Assembly (NCBI GenBank): GCA_963774745.1
Contig: CAVZGE010000002.1
Coordinates: forward strand, 679,150-743,149
DNA length: 64,000 bases
Direction of reading: 5' to 3'
DNA from: Prado023 sp963774745
GTDB lineage: Bacteria; Actinomycetota; Actinomycetes; S36-B12; CAIYMF01
The notes under the pieces are model-generated. The model did no database searches. It saw only the letters and a list, made by a program, of their open reading frames with translations, and was not told the origin of the DNA. Shown in pieces: positions 35,999 through 44,294 of this stretch (within the stretch, counting starts at the first letter, position 1; each line of letters starts with the position of its first letter). The position numbers and the translations under genes are program-made.

Positions 35999-36834
35999 GC
36001 GTCATCGAGCTGCGCAACACCGACACCGGCCCCGCTGCCCCAACTCGGCGCGCGCCGGCGATCCTGCGCTCACTGTGGGCGTGGACCTGGCCCAAGGGCC
36101 TGGCCGTCCTGCTGGTCCTGGCGACCTGGCAGCTCGTGGTCTGGAGCGGGTGGCGCCCCCAGTACGCGCTGGCCTCCCCAGCCGAGACCCTGTCCCGGCT
36201 CTGGGAGATGCTCGGCACCGAACGCTTCTGGTCCGCCGTGGCCACCACGCTGCGCCGCGCCATCGTCGGGTTCCTGGTGTCGCTGCTGATCGGCACCATC
36301 GTGGGCATCGCGGTCGCCAGGGCGCGCCCGCTGCGGATGGCCGTCGGGGCGCTGATCACCGGCCTGCAGACCATGCCCAGCATCTCCTGGTTCCCGCTGG
36401 CCATACTCCTGTTCGGCCTCAACGAGCGCGCCATCCTGTTCGTCGTCGTCCTCGGTGCCGCCCCGAGCATCGCCAACGGGGTGATCACCGGCATCGACAA
36501 CGTGCCCCCGTCGTTCCTGCGCCTCGGGCGGGTACTGGGTGCCGGGCCGGTGTCGCTCTACCGCGACATCGTGCTGCCCGCGGCCCTGCCCGGATACGTC
36601 GCCGGGCTGACCCAGGGCTGGTCCTTCGCGTGGCGCAGCCTGATGGCCGGTGAGCTGCTGGTCATCATCGCCGAACGGCCCTCCCTCGGCGGGCTGCTCG
36701 AGTTCGCCCGGCAGTTCTCCCAATCGGCCACCCTGCTGGCCACCATGCTGGTCATCCTCACCCTCGGCATGATCGTCGACGGCCTGTTCACCACCGCGGC
36801 CAAGCACCTGCGGGCCCGCCGCGGACTGGCGTGA
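35995..36834 (+). CDS. ABC transporter permease (SsuC/TauC-like)
   Basis: A 279-residue inner-membrane permease with about six TM helices. The EAA-like cytoplasmic loop is in FLRLGRVLGAGPVSLYRDIVLPAALPGYVAGL. TMPSISWFPLAILLFGLNERA is typical of the sulfonate/taurine/nitrate importer family. Start overlaps the ATPase stop (ATGA). Completes the three-gene importer. Confidence 0.92.
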   Translation: MSVIELRNTDTGPAAPTRRAPAILRSLWAWTWPKGLAVLLVLATWQLVVWSGWRPQYALASPAETLSRLWEMLGTERFWSAVATTLRRAIVGFLVSLLIGTIVGIAVARARPLRMAVGALITGLQTMPSISWFPLAILLFGLNERAILFVVVLGAAPSIANGVITGIDNVPPSFLRLGRVLGAGPVSLYRDIVLPAALPGYVAGLTQGWSFAWRSLMAGELLVIIAERPSLGGLLEFARQFSQSATLLATMLVILTLGMIVDGLFTTAAKHLRARRGLA

Positions 36835-36889
36835 CGGTCTCGTGCCGGCCCCGGAGGATGGACCGGTCGCGGCGCGGCGGTGCGCGGGT

Positions 36890-36895
36890 TAGGGT
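36890..36895 (+). promoter_or_regulatory. -10 box for a leaderless leader-peptide transcript
   Basis: TAGGGT lies seven bases before ATG 36903. With normal spacing transcription would start at or just before the ATG, giving a leaderless mRNA, as is usual for actinobacterial Cys leader peptides. Confidence 0.4.
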
Positions 36896-36902
36896 CTGGT
36901 CC

Positions 36903-36986
36903 ATGGCCTGCGCCGTGCTGCTCCTCCTCGTGGCCCGTCGCCACGTCGATCTCGGGCGCACAAGCAGCGCCTGCTGTCGCCGTTGA
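36903..36986 (+). CDS. Cys-containing leader peptide (putative attenuator)
   Basis: A 27-residue ORF whose second half reads ARRHVDLGRTSSACCRR before TGA. The (R)RHVDLxRxSSAxC pattern is that of the 'putative leader peptides' found upstream of sulfur metabolism genes in Streptomyces and relatives. Adjacent Cys codons near the end would stall ribosomes when cysteinyl-tRNA is low and so relieve attenuation. It starts 68 bases after the ABC permease and 165 bases before the carbonic anhydrase start. The rest of 36835-37150 shows no other gene. Confidence 0.65.
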   Translation: MACAVLLLLVARRHVDLGRTSSACCRR

Positions 36987-37150
36987 CCTGCACGCGCACG
37001 GCGCCGTCGGCCGATGTCGACGCACTCGAACCGACGTGTCGCGACGCGGGGCCACCGCCAGCCAGGCACTCGTGGATCCTGCGGAACGTCGCGTCCCGCC
37101 CTCTGTGCGGCCACCCTCCCGGTCGCGCACCGTCCCATGAGAGGTTCCTG

Positions 37151-37728
37151 ATGTCTGTTCGTGAAGAGGTCCTGTCCGCCAACGATTCCTACGCCTCGTC
37201 GTTCGGAGCACGCTCCGAGCTGCCCTTCCGCCGGCTCGGGGCTTCGCGATCCTGACGTGCATGGACGCCCGACTGGATCCGGCCAAGTACGCGGGCCTGG
37301 CCGAGGGGGATGCCCACGTGATCCGCAACGCCGGGGGGCGGGCCAGCGACGACGCGATCCGGTCCCTGGTGATCTCCTACAAGCTGCTGGGCACCCAGGA
37401 GTGGTTCGTGGTGCACCACACGGACTGCGGGATGGAGTTCTTCACCGACGAGGTCATGCGCGGGCTGCTGGCCAGCAGCCTGGAGACCGCGGCCCTGGGC
37501 CCGGATGGTTTCACCGACGTCGGTGCCGGCCCGGGCTCCGCGGAGGGGGCCTCCATCGACTGGTTGACCATCAGCGACGCCCAGCAGTCGGTGGTCGATG
37601 ACGTGACCCGGATCCGCAACCACCCCCTTGTGCCCGGGCGGATCCCGATCCACGGCTTCCTCTACGACGTGCGCACCGGGCGACTCCTCGACGTCCCGGG
37701 AGCCACCGAGGCAGGTCAGGCCCGCTGA
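37151..37728 (+). CDS. beta-class carbonic anhydrase (one frameshift)
   Basis: About 193 residues; a zinc enzyme interconverting CO2 and bicarbonate. Zinc and catalytic residues appear as CMDARLD (Cys, Asp-Arg dyad) and HHTDCGM (His, Cys). The start MSVREEVLSANDSYASSFG is in another frame from the main body. One base is missing near 37222, where SELP should continue to PPARGFAILTCMDAR. Its place after a Cys leader peptide suggests control by cysteine or sulfur status. Confidence 0.82.
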
Positions 37729-37776
37729 GCCCCGCGAGCGTGCCCCGCGCGGGCGCCGGGCGGCCGCTGTGGCGGG

Positions 37777-38526
37777 TCAGGTGGCCCGGCGCCGGAACAC
37801 CGAGCGCATGCGCTCCTTGTTGACCGCGGCGATGGCCGTCAGCGGGATCCCTGCCGGGCACACCACGGTGCACTCGCCGTAGGTGGAGCAGGGTCCGAAG
37901 TCGTGCTCCATCTGGTCGATCATGGCCACGGCGCGAGTGCCCCGTTCCTGCTTGCCCTGGGGCAGCAGGCCCAGGTGCGTGAGCTTGGATCCGGTGAACA
38001 GGTAGGCCGCACCGTTCGGGCATGCGGCCACGCACGCGCCACAACCGATGCAGGCGGCGAAGTCCAGGGCCAGCTCCGCGGTCTCGAACGTGACCGGCAG
38101 CACGTCGGCATCGGGGGCAGTCCCCGCATCCACCGCGACATGGCCACCGGCCTGGATCACGCGGTCGAGGGCGGAGCGGTCCACGATCAGGTCGCGGATC
38201 ACCGGGAACGCCTCCGAGCGGAAGGGCTCGAGGACGACCCGCTCCCCGTCGGTGAACGAGCGGACGTGCTGCTCGCACGAGGGGGTGTTGTCCTGTGGCC
38301 CATGGGGCTTGCCGTCGACCGTCATGCCGCAGCAGCCGCAGATCCCCTCACGGCAGTCGGACTCGAAGGCCACCGGCTCGCGGCCCTCGTCGACCAGCTG
38401 GTCGTTCAGCCGGTCGACGAGCTCCAGCAGGGTCATCTCCGGGGTCGCGTCGGTGACCTCGTAGGTCTCGAAGCGTCCGACGGCCGAGCGCGACTCCTGT
38501 CGCCAGACGTCCAGGGTCAGCTTCAC
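37777..38526 (-). CDS. sdhB: succinate dehydrogenase iron-sulfur subunit
   Basis: A 249-residue electron-transfer subunit. The [2Fe-2S] ligands are in CREGICGCCG (58-66) and C84; [4Fe-4S] and [3Fe-4S] ligands lie in CIGCGACVAACPNG and CSTYGECTVVCPAG. GTG start 38526 overlaps the sdhA stop (GTGA). Passes electrons from FAD in SdhA to quinone at SdhC in the membrane. Confidence 0.96.
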   Translation of the reverse strand: MKLTLDVWRQESRSAVGRFETYEVTDATPEMTLLELVDRLNDQLVDEGREPVAFESDCREGICGCCGMTVDGKPHGPQDNTPSCEQHVRSFTDGERVVLEPFRSEAFPVIRDLIVDRSALDRVIQAGGHVAVDAGTAPDADVLPVTFETAELALDFAACIGCGACVAACPNGAAYLFTGSKLTHLGLLPQGKQERGTRAVAMIDQMEHDFGPCSTYGECTVVCPAGIPLTAIAAVNKERMRSVFRRRAT

Positions 38527-40460
38527 TTGTAGTTCCTTGTCTGCAGCGGGACGGCCTCGAACCGCAGCGGCTCGTCGTGGCGGACGAACACGCCGCCCGG
38601 TGTCGTCGGGGACTCCCAGGCCGAGACGAAGCACCAGTCGTCGTCGTCGCGCAGGGCCTCACCGTCAGGGGTCTGGTGGTCGGCCCGGAAGTGCGCCCCG
38701 CAGGACTCGTCGCGATCCAGGCCGTCCAGGCACAGGAGCTCGGCCATCTCCAGGTAGTCCGCGATCCGCCCGGCGCGCTCGAGCTCCTGGTTGAGCTGGT
38801 CCCCGGTGCCCATGACGCGCACGTCGGCCCAGAACTCCGCGCGCAGTTCCCGGATCTCGGCGATGCCCTGCGTCAGGCCCTCGGGAGTCCGGGTCACGCC
38901 GGCGTACTTGTAGAGCAGCTCGCCCAGGCGCTTGTGGAAGCGGTCGGGGCCCTGTGTCCCCTCGTTGGCCAGCAGCCGCGTGACCCGAGCCTCGACGTCG
39001 GCCAGCGCCTCGGTCACCGCCTGGTGGTCGGGAGCCAGGGGTGGCTGGCCGAGCAGGCCGGCCAGGTAGTTGGGCACCGAGTAGGGCAGCGTGAACCAGC
39101 CGTCCACGCATGCCGAGAGCAGCGAGTTCGCCCCCAGCCGGTTGGCGCCGTGATAGCCCCAGCCGACCTCGCCACCGACGAACAGGCCGGGGACCGAGGT
39201 CATCATGTCGTAGTCGCTCCACAGCCCGCCCATGGCGAAGTGTGCGCCCGGGGCGATCCGCATGGGGGTCTCGAACGGGTCGTCGCCGGTCGCCTGCTGG
39301 TACATGTGGAACAGGTTGGAGTACCGGGTGTAGACCGTCTCCCGGCCCAGGCGTGCGATGGCGTCGGAGAAGTCCAGGTACACGGAGTTCTTCAGCGGAC
39401 CCACGCCGAACCCGGCGTCGATCCGCTCGCGGGCGGCCCTCGAGGCCACATCGCGGGGGGTCAGGTTGCCGAATGCGGGGTAGCGCCGCTCCAGGTAGTA
39501 GTCCCGCTCGTCCTCGGGGATGTCCCCGGGCCTGCGGGTGTCGTCGGCCTGCTTGGGCACCCAGATCCGGCCGTCGTTGCGCAGGGACTCCGACATCAGG
39601 ATCGTCTTGGACTGCCACTCGCTGGACAGGGGCAACGCCGTCGGGTGGAACTGGATGAAGCACAGGTTGGCGTAGTGCGCGCCCCGGCGATGGGCCCGCC
39701 AGGCAGCGGTCGCATTGCTGTTCTTGGCCAAGGTGCTCTTGTGGTAGATGTTGCCGTAGCCGCCGGTGGCCAGCACCACCGCGTGGGCGGTGACAGCCCG
39801 GATCTCCCCGGTGACCAGGTCACGGACCACGATGCCCTGTGCACGGCCGTCGGCGACGATCAGGTCGAGCATCTCCTGGCGGGTGTGCAGGGTCACGGTG
39901 CCCGCGGCGACCTGGCGGAGCAGTGCGTTGGCCCCGGCCACCTGGAGCTGCTGGCCGGTCTGCCCGCGGGTGTAGTAGGTGCGCGACACCTGCACGCCGC
40001 CGAACGAGCGGGTCGCCAGCTGCCCGCCGTACTCGCGGGCGAAGGGAGCCCCGATGGCGTTCATGTGGTCGATGACCCGCACGGACTCCGCGCCCAGGCG
40101 GTAGGCGTCGGCCTCCCGGCCACGGAAGTCCCCACCCTTGACGGTGTCCTTGACGAATCGATCCACGGAGTCGTTGTCGACCTTGCGGGCACGGGCTGCG
40201 TTGATCCCGCCCTGAGCTGCCACTGAGTGGGCCCGGCGCGGGGCGTCGTGGTAGGTGAAGCACTCCACGTTGAAGCCCAGCTCGCCCAGTGCCGCGGCGG
40301 CGCCGGAGCCGGCCAGGCCCGTCCCGACCACGATGACGGTGAACTTGCGGCGGTTGTTCGGGTTGACCAGGTCGTAGTGCAGGCGCCGGTCGTCCCAGGC
40401 CAGGGGGGCCGGCCCCTCGGGCACGCGGCCGTCCAGTGGGGTGCCGATGGTGCGCAGCAC
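38523..40460 (-). CDS. sdhA: succinate dehydrogenase flavoprotein subunit
   Basis: A 645-residue catalytic subunit oxidising succinate to fumarate. FAD-binding FTVIVVGTGLAGSGAAAALG (40-59), the covalent FAD histidine in RRAHSVAAQGGINAAR (His78), and catalytic-site HPTALPLSSE are visible. The best-supported open frame starts GTG 40460, but ATG 40521 (MTEQIGD) overlaps the sdhC stop as ATGA. One extra base near 40498 would join it to APAPSTTEAIDLDVL, so the real start is probably 40521. Genes run sdhC-sdhA-sdhB as one operon. Confidence 0.95.
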   Translation of the reverse strand: MLRTIGTPLDGRVPEGPAPLAWDDRRLHYDLVNPNNRRKFTVIVVGTGLAGSGAAAALGELGFNVECFTYHDAPRRAHSVAAQGGINAARARKVDNDSVDRFVKDTVKGGDFRGREADAYRLGAESVRVIDHMNAIGAPFAREYGGQLATRSFGGVQVSRTYYTRGQTGQQLQVAGANALLRQVAAGTVTLHTRQEMLDLIVADGRAQGIVVRDLVTGEIRAVTAHAVVLATGGYGNIYHKSTLAKNSNATAAWRAHRRGAHYANLCFIQFHPTALPLSSEWQSKTILMSESLRNDGRIWVPKQADDTRRPGDIPEDERDYYLERRYPAFGNLTPRDVASRAARERIDAGFGVGPLKNSVYLDFSDAIARLGRETVYTRYSNLFHMYQQATGDDPFETPMRIAPGAHFAMGGLWSDYDMMTSVPGLFVGGEVGWGYHGANRLGANSLLSACVDGWFTLPYSVPNYLAGLLGQPPLAPDHQAVTEALADVEARVTRLLANEGTQGPDRFHKRLGELLYKYAGVTRTPEGLTQGIAEIRELRAEFWADVRVMGTGDQLNQELERAGRIADYLEMAELLCLDGLDRDESCGAHFRADHQTPDGEALRDDDDWCFVSAWESPTTPGGVFVRHDEPLRFEAVPLQTRNYK

Positions 40461-40517
40461 ATCGAGGTCGATCGCCTCCGTCGTGGACGGGGCCGGGGCT
40501 GTCGCCGATCTGCTCGG

Positions 40518-41246
40518 TCATGCCAGCCACCCCATCTGCACGGCGATCGGGATCGTCATGTTGCCCACGGCGATCACGATCGCGATCACACCGGCCAGCA
40601 GGAGGCCGACCTGGCGGGTGCGCTGCCCGGTGGCGCCGAGGTCGTTGACCACGCTCCACAGGCCGTGGCCCAGGTGGATCGCGATGAGCAGCATCGTCAG
40701 CGCGTAGAACAGGGCCACCGCGGGGCGCTCGAAGCTGGCGACGAGGTTGCCGTACGCGTCGCCGTGGGTGAACCCCTCGGTGCTGGCCGCCGTCTTCCCG
40801 ATGGTCATGTCCAGCAGGTGGAAGACGACGAAGCACGCGATGATCGCACCGGTCATGAGCATGGAGCGCACCGACCACCGCTTGGCCGGCATGGCCGTTC
40901 GCCGATGGGAACCTCGGGCCCGCCGACCGCGGACGAACAGCGTGGTCCCGGAGTAGATGTGGACCACGAACGCGGTGAGCATCACGATCCGGAAGATCCA
41001 GAGGAAGCTCTGGCCCGGCATCAACGGGTTGAACAGGGTCCGCAACCACTCGGCGTAGTGGTTGAACTCCTCCGCGCCGAGGTAGACCTTCAAGTTGCCG
41101 GCCATGTGGAACAGCAGGAAGCCGGCGAACATGAGGCCGGTCACTGCCATCACGACCTTGAGCACCCAGCTCGGGGGCCAGGGCGGCCTGGTGGCCGCCG
41201 GACGGCTCGCCGCGGGGACCGCGCTCTGCGAGATCAGGTTCGTCAT
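40518..41246 (-). CDS. sdhC: succinate dehydrogenase cytochrome b subunit
   Basis: A 242-residue membrane anchor of the single-subunit, five-helix (Bacillus/Wolinella-like) type. TMs include VLKVVMAVTGLMFAGFLLFHMAGNL, IVMLTAFVVHIYSGTTLF, MTGAIIACFVVFHLLDMTIG, ALFYALTMLLIAIHLGHGLW and VGLLLAGVIAIVIAVGNMTI. Histidines in these helices would bind two hemes b. Start ATG 41246; ATG 41252 is an in-frame alternative. Upstream the leader holds a perfect hairpin GGGCACCC/GGGTGCCC (41265-41284). Confidence 0.93.
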   Translation of the reverse strand: MTNLISQSAVPAASRPAATRPPWPPSWVLKVVMAVTGLMFAGFLLFHMAGNLKVYLGAEEFNHYAEWLRTLFNPLMPGQSFLWIFRIVMLTAFVVHIYSGTTLFVRGRRARGSHRRTAMPAKRWSVRSMLMTGAIIACFVVFHLLDMTIGKTAASTEGFTHGDAYGNLVASFERPAVALFYALTMLLIAIHLGHGLWSVVNDLGATGQRTRQVGLLLAGVIAIVIAVGNMTIPIAVQMGWLA

Positions 41247-41483
41247 CGGCATCCTCAGCGGCCCGGGCACCCGTCGGGGTGCCCACCGCGTCTCTCCTGG
41301 GCAGGGTCTGCGACCTGCGCGAGGGCCGGCACCGCGCCGACCCCCCACATGGTGGCCGACCGTCGGTGGCAATGGGCGAGGGCGAATGTCCCGCAACGGG
41401 GGCCGGAAGTCACCAGACCCGCAGGCCGGTCGATGCGCGGTTCCCCATGGACCCCAGCGAGCACGGTGGAGCATGCTGGAGGC

Positions 41484-42188
41484 ATGCACGCGCGGCGATG
41501 GCTCATCGGTGGTGCTCTTGGCGCAGCGGCGGTGGCGGTGGCCAGTCGTCACGTACTTTCGGCCCGCCACCACGGCGATCCAGCAGGGCGGCGCCCGGAC
41601 CCCGGGTGGGCGACCTGCTCGGCCCCCGGCGCCAGCGCCTACGAGGCCACCTTCGGCCGGGTGCTGACCGGCGTGTACCGCGCCATCGCGATCGATCTGG
41701 GGGACAGCCTGACCGGTGAGGCCCCCCTGCACGCCGTCGACATCGGCGCTGGGCCCGGCGGCCTGGCAGTGGCCCTGGCCGAGCAGTTCCCCGTTGCGCG
41801 GGTCACCACAGTCGACATCGACACCGCCATGGCCACCCGCGCTGCAGCACGCGTCGCCCGCGAGGGCATCGACTACCGGGTGCACGTCTGCGTCGGCGAC
41901 GTCGCCGCCCTCCCGCTGGCCGATGCATCGGTCGACCTGGTGACCAGCTCGTTCTCCGTTCACCACTGGCCGGATGCAGAGGCGGGATTCGCCGAGGTCC
42001 GCCGGGTGCTGCGGCCCGGCGGCCGGGCGATCATCTACGACCTCCCGGACTGGTGGGGCACGTTCGAGACCCATGCTCCTCGACTCGCCGAGTCGGCCTT
42101 GGCAGGAGGCTTCCGTGACGTGCGCTCCAGCCGGTTGAGCTGGCCCCGCTCGTTGGCTGTCATCCAACGTGTGGAGGCGACGAACTGA
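41484..42188 (+). CDS. class I SAM-dependent methyltransferase
   Basis: A 234-residue protein. An N-terminal hydrophobic stretch (WLIGGALGAAAVAVASR) may be a membrane anchor. The methyltransferase core has motif I VDIGAGPGGLAVALAE, the acidic loop TTVDIDTAMA, and VTSSFSVHHWPDAEAGFAEVRRVLRPGG typical of Methyltransf_11. GGAGGC precedes ATG 41484. Substrate unknown. Divergent from sdhCAB. Confidence 0.82.
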   Translation: MHARRWLIGGALGAAAVAVASRHVLSARHHGDPAGRRPDPGWATCSAPGASAYEATFGRVLTGVYRAIAIDLGDSLTGEAPLHAVDIGAGPGGLAVALAEQFPVARVTTVDIDTAMATRAAARVAREGIDYRVHVCVGDVAALPLADASVDLVTSSFSVHHWPDAEAGFAEVRRVLRPGGRAIIYDLPDWWGTFETHAPRLAESALAGGFRDVRSSRLSWPRSLAVIQRVEATN

Positions 42189-42317
42189 ACGTCGCGGGGG
42201 ACGCCGTGCGCCAGATGTGCAGCTCAGAGCGCTGAACGGGAAGGTGCGATCGAGATCGCGCTGGACGAGGAGATATCCGAGCATCGGCGTGATGCTCGGC
42301 GGAGCTCCCTTGCCCTG

Positions 42318-43358
42318 TCAGCGGACGCGGACCGTGCGGGTGCTGCTGATGGTGTGCGTGTGGCCGGGATGCGTGATGGTCTCGCCGGGGACGGTGATCC
42401 ATTCGCCGGGCACCGTGACCATCTCGCCTGGGATCGTGGTGGTTCCACCAGGGATCGTGATGACCTCACCGGGGATGGTGATGACCTCACCGGGGACCGT
42501 CTCGTAGCCAGCGAACTCGTAGCGATCCACCGTCGGGACGTCGTCCCCGAACGGTCCATGCCACGCCGAACGGACGTCATCGTTGAGGGCTGGGTCAGCA
42601 ACGTACTTCCCTGAGTTCGCGATTAAGGTGGCCCGGTCCTTGGCGGACACCGTTGTTCCGCCCATCGTGTGGTGCGCAATGTTCCACGTCGTCGCGTGGT
42701 GCCCTGACCACGTGCGCGTGATGTCCTCGCCCTTGTCGTCCCAACGGTTGTTGACGGTGGCCGTGCACTCGTAGGTCCAGGCACCTGCCGTAGGACCCGA
42801 GACGATGTAGTTCGGATATGAGGGGTTGAACTGGTTGTAGACCGCCTGCCATGACCACTTGCTCACGTCCAGCATCACCGACGTGATGACGCACGTCCGA
42901 GTCCTGTCTCCCCAGTACGTGACCGGCCTCTTGACCACGAGCTCAGGGAGTTCGACCACGCGGTCAGGGAGTTGTTGGTACGTGTCGGGCAACGTGACCT
43001 GCGTGTCGGGCAACGTGACCCGCGTGTCGGCTCCACGAACAACGGTGGCCGGCAGTTGGATGCGCCGGTCAGGGCCCGTGGTCGTGGTGGGGGCGGTGAC
43101 GTAGGTGGTGGTCGAGGTCACCGTGTAGGTGCCCTTCCTCGCACGGTAGGACGTCCTGTTGCGGGCGACGGTCTTCCGGCCCTTCTTGACCGTGATGGTC
43201 GCCTTGCTGATCCGCGCGTCGGCGGGTGCGCCCTGCGCGGTGATCGTTGCCGTCCTGGCGCCGTTGCGTCGCAGTGTCTCGGCCCCGGCCGGCGATGCCA
43301 TGACGAAGGGCGCGGCGAGGAGCGCGCAGGTTATGAGGCCGGTGACGAACTGCTTCAA
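42318..43358 (-). CDS. secreted protein with two sets of heptapeptide repeats
   Basis: A 346-residue exported protein that I do not recognise. TTG start 43358 follows TAGGAG and gives signal peptide 1-26 (ending AGA). Residues 30-95 are Thr-rich. Residues 99-145 hold imperfect heptads around LPDT/LPDR/LPEL. A middle region (about 150-280) carries two Cys (TRTCVIT, TYECTAT) and many aromatic residues. Residues 287-335 are seven tandem heptads of consensus T-[VI]-P-G-E-x-[IV], followed by a basic tail. The repeats probably form an extended beta structure. Role possibly surface attachment or matrix, not shown. Confidence 0.75.
   Translation of the reverse strand: MKQFVTGLITCALLAAPFVMASPAGAETLRRNGARTATITAQGAPADARISKATITVKKGRKTVARNRTSYRARKGTYTVTSTTTYVTAPTTTTGPDRRIQLPATVVRGADTRVTLPDTQVTLPDTYQQLPDRVVELPELVVKRPVTYWGDRTRTCVITSVMLDVSKWSWQAVYNQFNPSYPNYIVSGPTAGAWTYECTATVNNRWDDKGEDITRTWSGHHATTWNIAHHTMGGTTVSAKDRATLIANSGKYVADPALNDDVRSAWHGPFGDDVPTVDRYEFAGYETVPGEVITIPGEVITIPGGTTTIPGEMVTVPGEWITVPGETITHPGHTHTISSTRTVRVR
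42354..42500 (-). repeat. seven 21-base repeats encoding TxPGExx heptads
   Basis: Seven in-frame 21-base units at the 3' end of the secreted-protein gene. They encode TVPGEVI, TIPGEVI, TIPGGTT, TIPGEMV, TVPGEWI, TVPGETI and THPGHTH. Units one and two are nearly identical at DNA level, suggesting recent expansion by slippage. Confidence 0.85.
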
Positions 43359-43637
43359 GGTGACTCCTACCGAACATGGCTGGTGGCTTGGCTGACTCCC
43401 TCATACCCGGGCAATCGGGGGAGGATGTACGCCCACGGGATGACATCGGTGGCACTCGAGGCGGCCCCGCGCGTCACTGCCCGTCCCTGGGGCCTTGCGA
43501 AGGGCTGTTCGCGCAGCCCGTGACAGGCCCCTGGTCTCGTCGCTAGCCTGACCCCAGGCGCTGGTCGATGCCGGGCCCTCCCGATCGATGTACGAGTACG
43601 GCGGCCCCCGGTCGCCATGCACGCGAAGGAGCTCGCA

Positions 43638-44243
43638 GTGGGAATCATCTCCGTCGACCTGTTCATCACCCTCGACGGTGTGTACCAGGCGCCCGGCGGC
43701 CCCGACGAGGACCGCGGGCGCGGGTTCGAGTTCGGCGGCTGGCAGGCGCAGTACGCCGGCGACGGGGTGGGCGCTGCTGTCGCCGCCGGCATCGAGCGCA
43801 TGGACGCGCTGCTGCTCGGCCGCACGACCTACGACATCTTCGCGGGCTACTGGCCGAACCAGGGCCCCGACAACCCGTTCGCGGCGAAGCTCAACGCGGT
43901 GCCGAAGTTCGTGGTGTCGCGCTCGCTGACCGATCCGGCGTGGGCGGGCACCACGGCGCTGTCCGAGGTCGCGCAGGTGCATGCCCTGAAGGACCGCTTC
44001 GATGAGATCCACGTGATCGGCAGCGGCGTTCTCGTGCGGTCGCTGCTCGAGGCCGACCTCGTCGACCGGCTCAACCTGTTCCTGTACCCGCTGACGCTCG
44101 GGTCGGGCAAGCGGCTCTTCCCGGACGGCACGGGCGTGCCGGCGGCGTTCCGAGTCGCGCAGCCGCCGCAGGCGTTCCCGAAGGGTGCGACTTGGCTCGT
44201 GTACGAGCGCGCAGGGGCCCCGGTCGCGGGCATCCAGCTGTAG
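43638..44243 (+). CDS. dihydrofolate reductase-like (RibD C-terminal) protein
   Basis: A 201-residue DHFR-fold protein. Landmarks are SVDLFITLDGVYQAPGG at the N terminus, LLLGRTTYDIFAGYW, VVSRSL, and HVIGSGVLVRSLLEADLVDRLNLFLYPLTLGSGKRLF near the C terminus. These are typical of the COG0262 family that uses NADPH. True folate activity is unlikely, and the substrate is unknown. GTG 43638 follows AAGGAG; an ATG at 43617 is the longer option. Confidence 0.82.
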   Translation: MGIISVDLFITLDGVYQAPGGPDEDRGRGFEFGGWQAQYAGDGVGAAVAAGIERMDALLLGRTTYDIFAGYWPNQGPDNPFAAKLNAVPKFVVSRSLTDPAWAGTTALSEVAQVHALKDRFDEIHVIGSGVLVRSLLEADLVDRLNLFLYPLTLGSGKRLFPDGTGVPAAFRVAQPPQAFPKGATWLVYERAGAPVAGIQL

Positions 44244-44294
44244 CCGAAGGCTCCGGCGGGCTCCTGAGTGTGCTCGGCCGCCTACCATGAGGAC

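Noticed and set aside
36905..37140. Alternative longer coding region covering the Cys leader interval
   Set aside because: Other frames have no homology-like segments, whereas the 27-codon ORF matches a known leader peptide pattern.
42318..43358. LPDT motifs as sortase signals
   Set aside because: They are internal, lack the G of LPxTG, and are not followed by a TM and basic tail.
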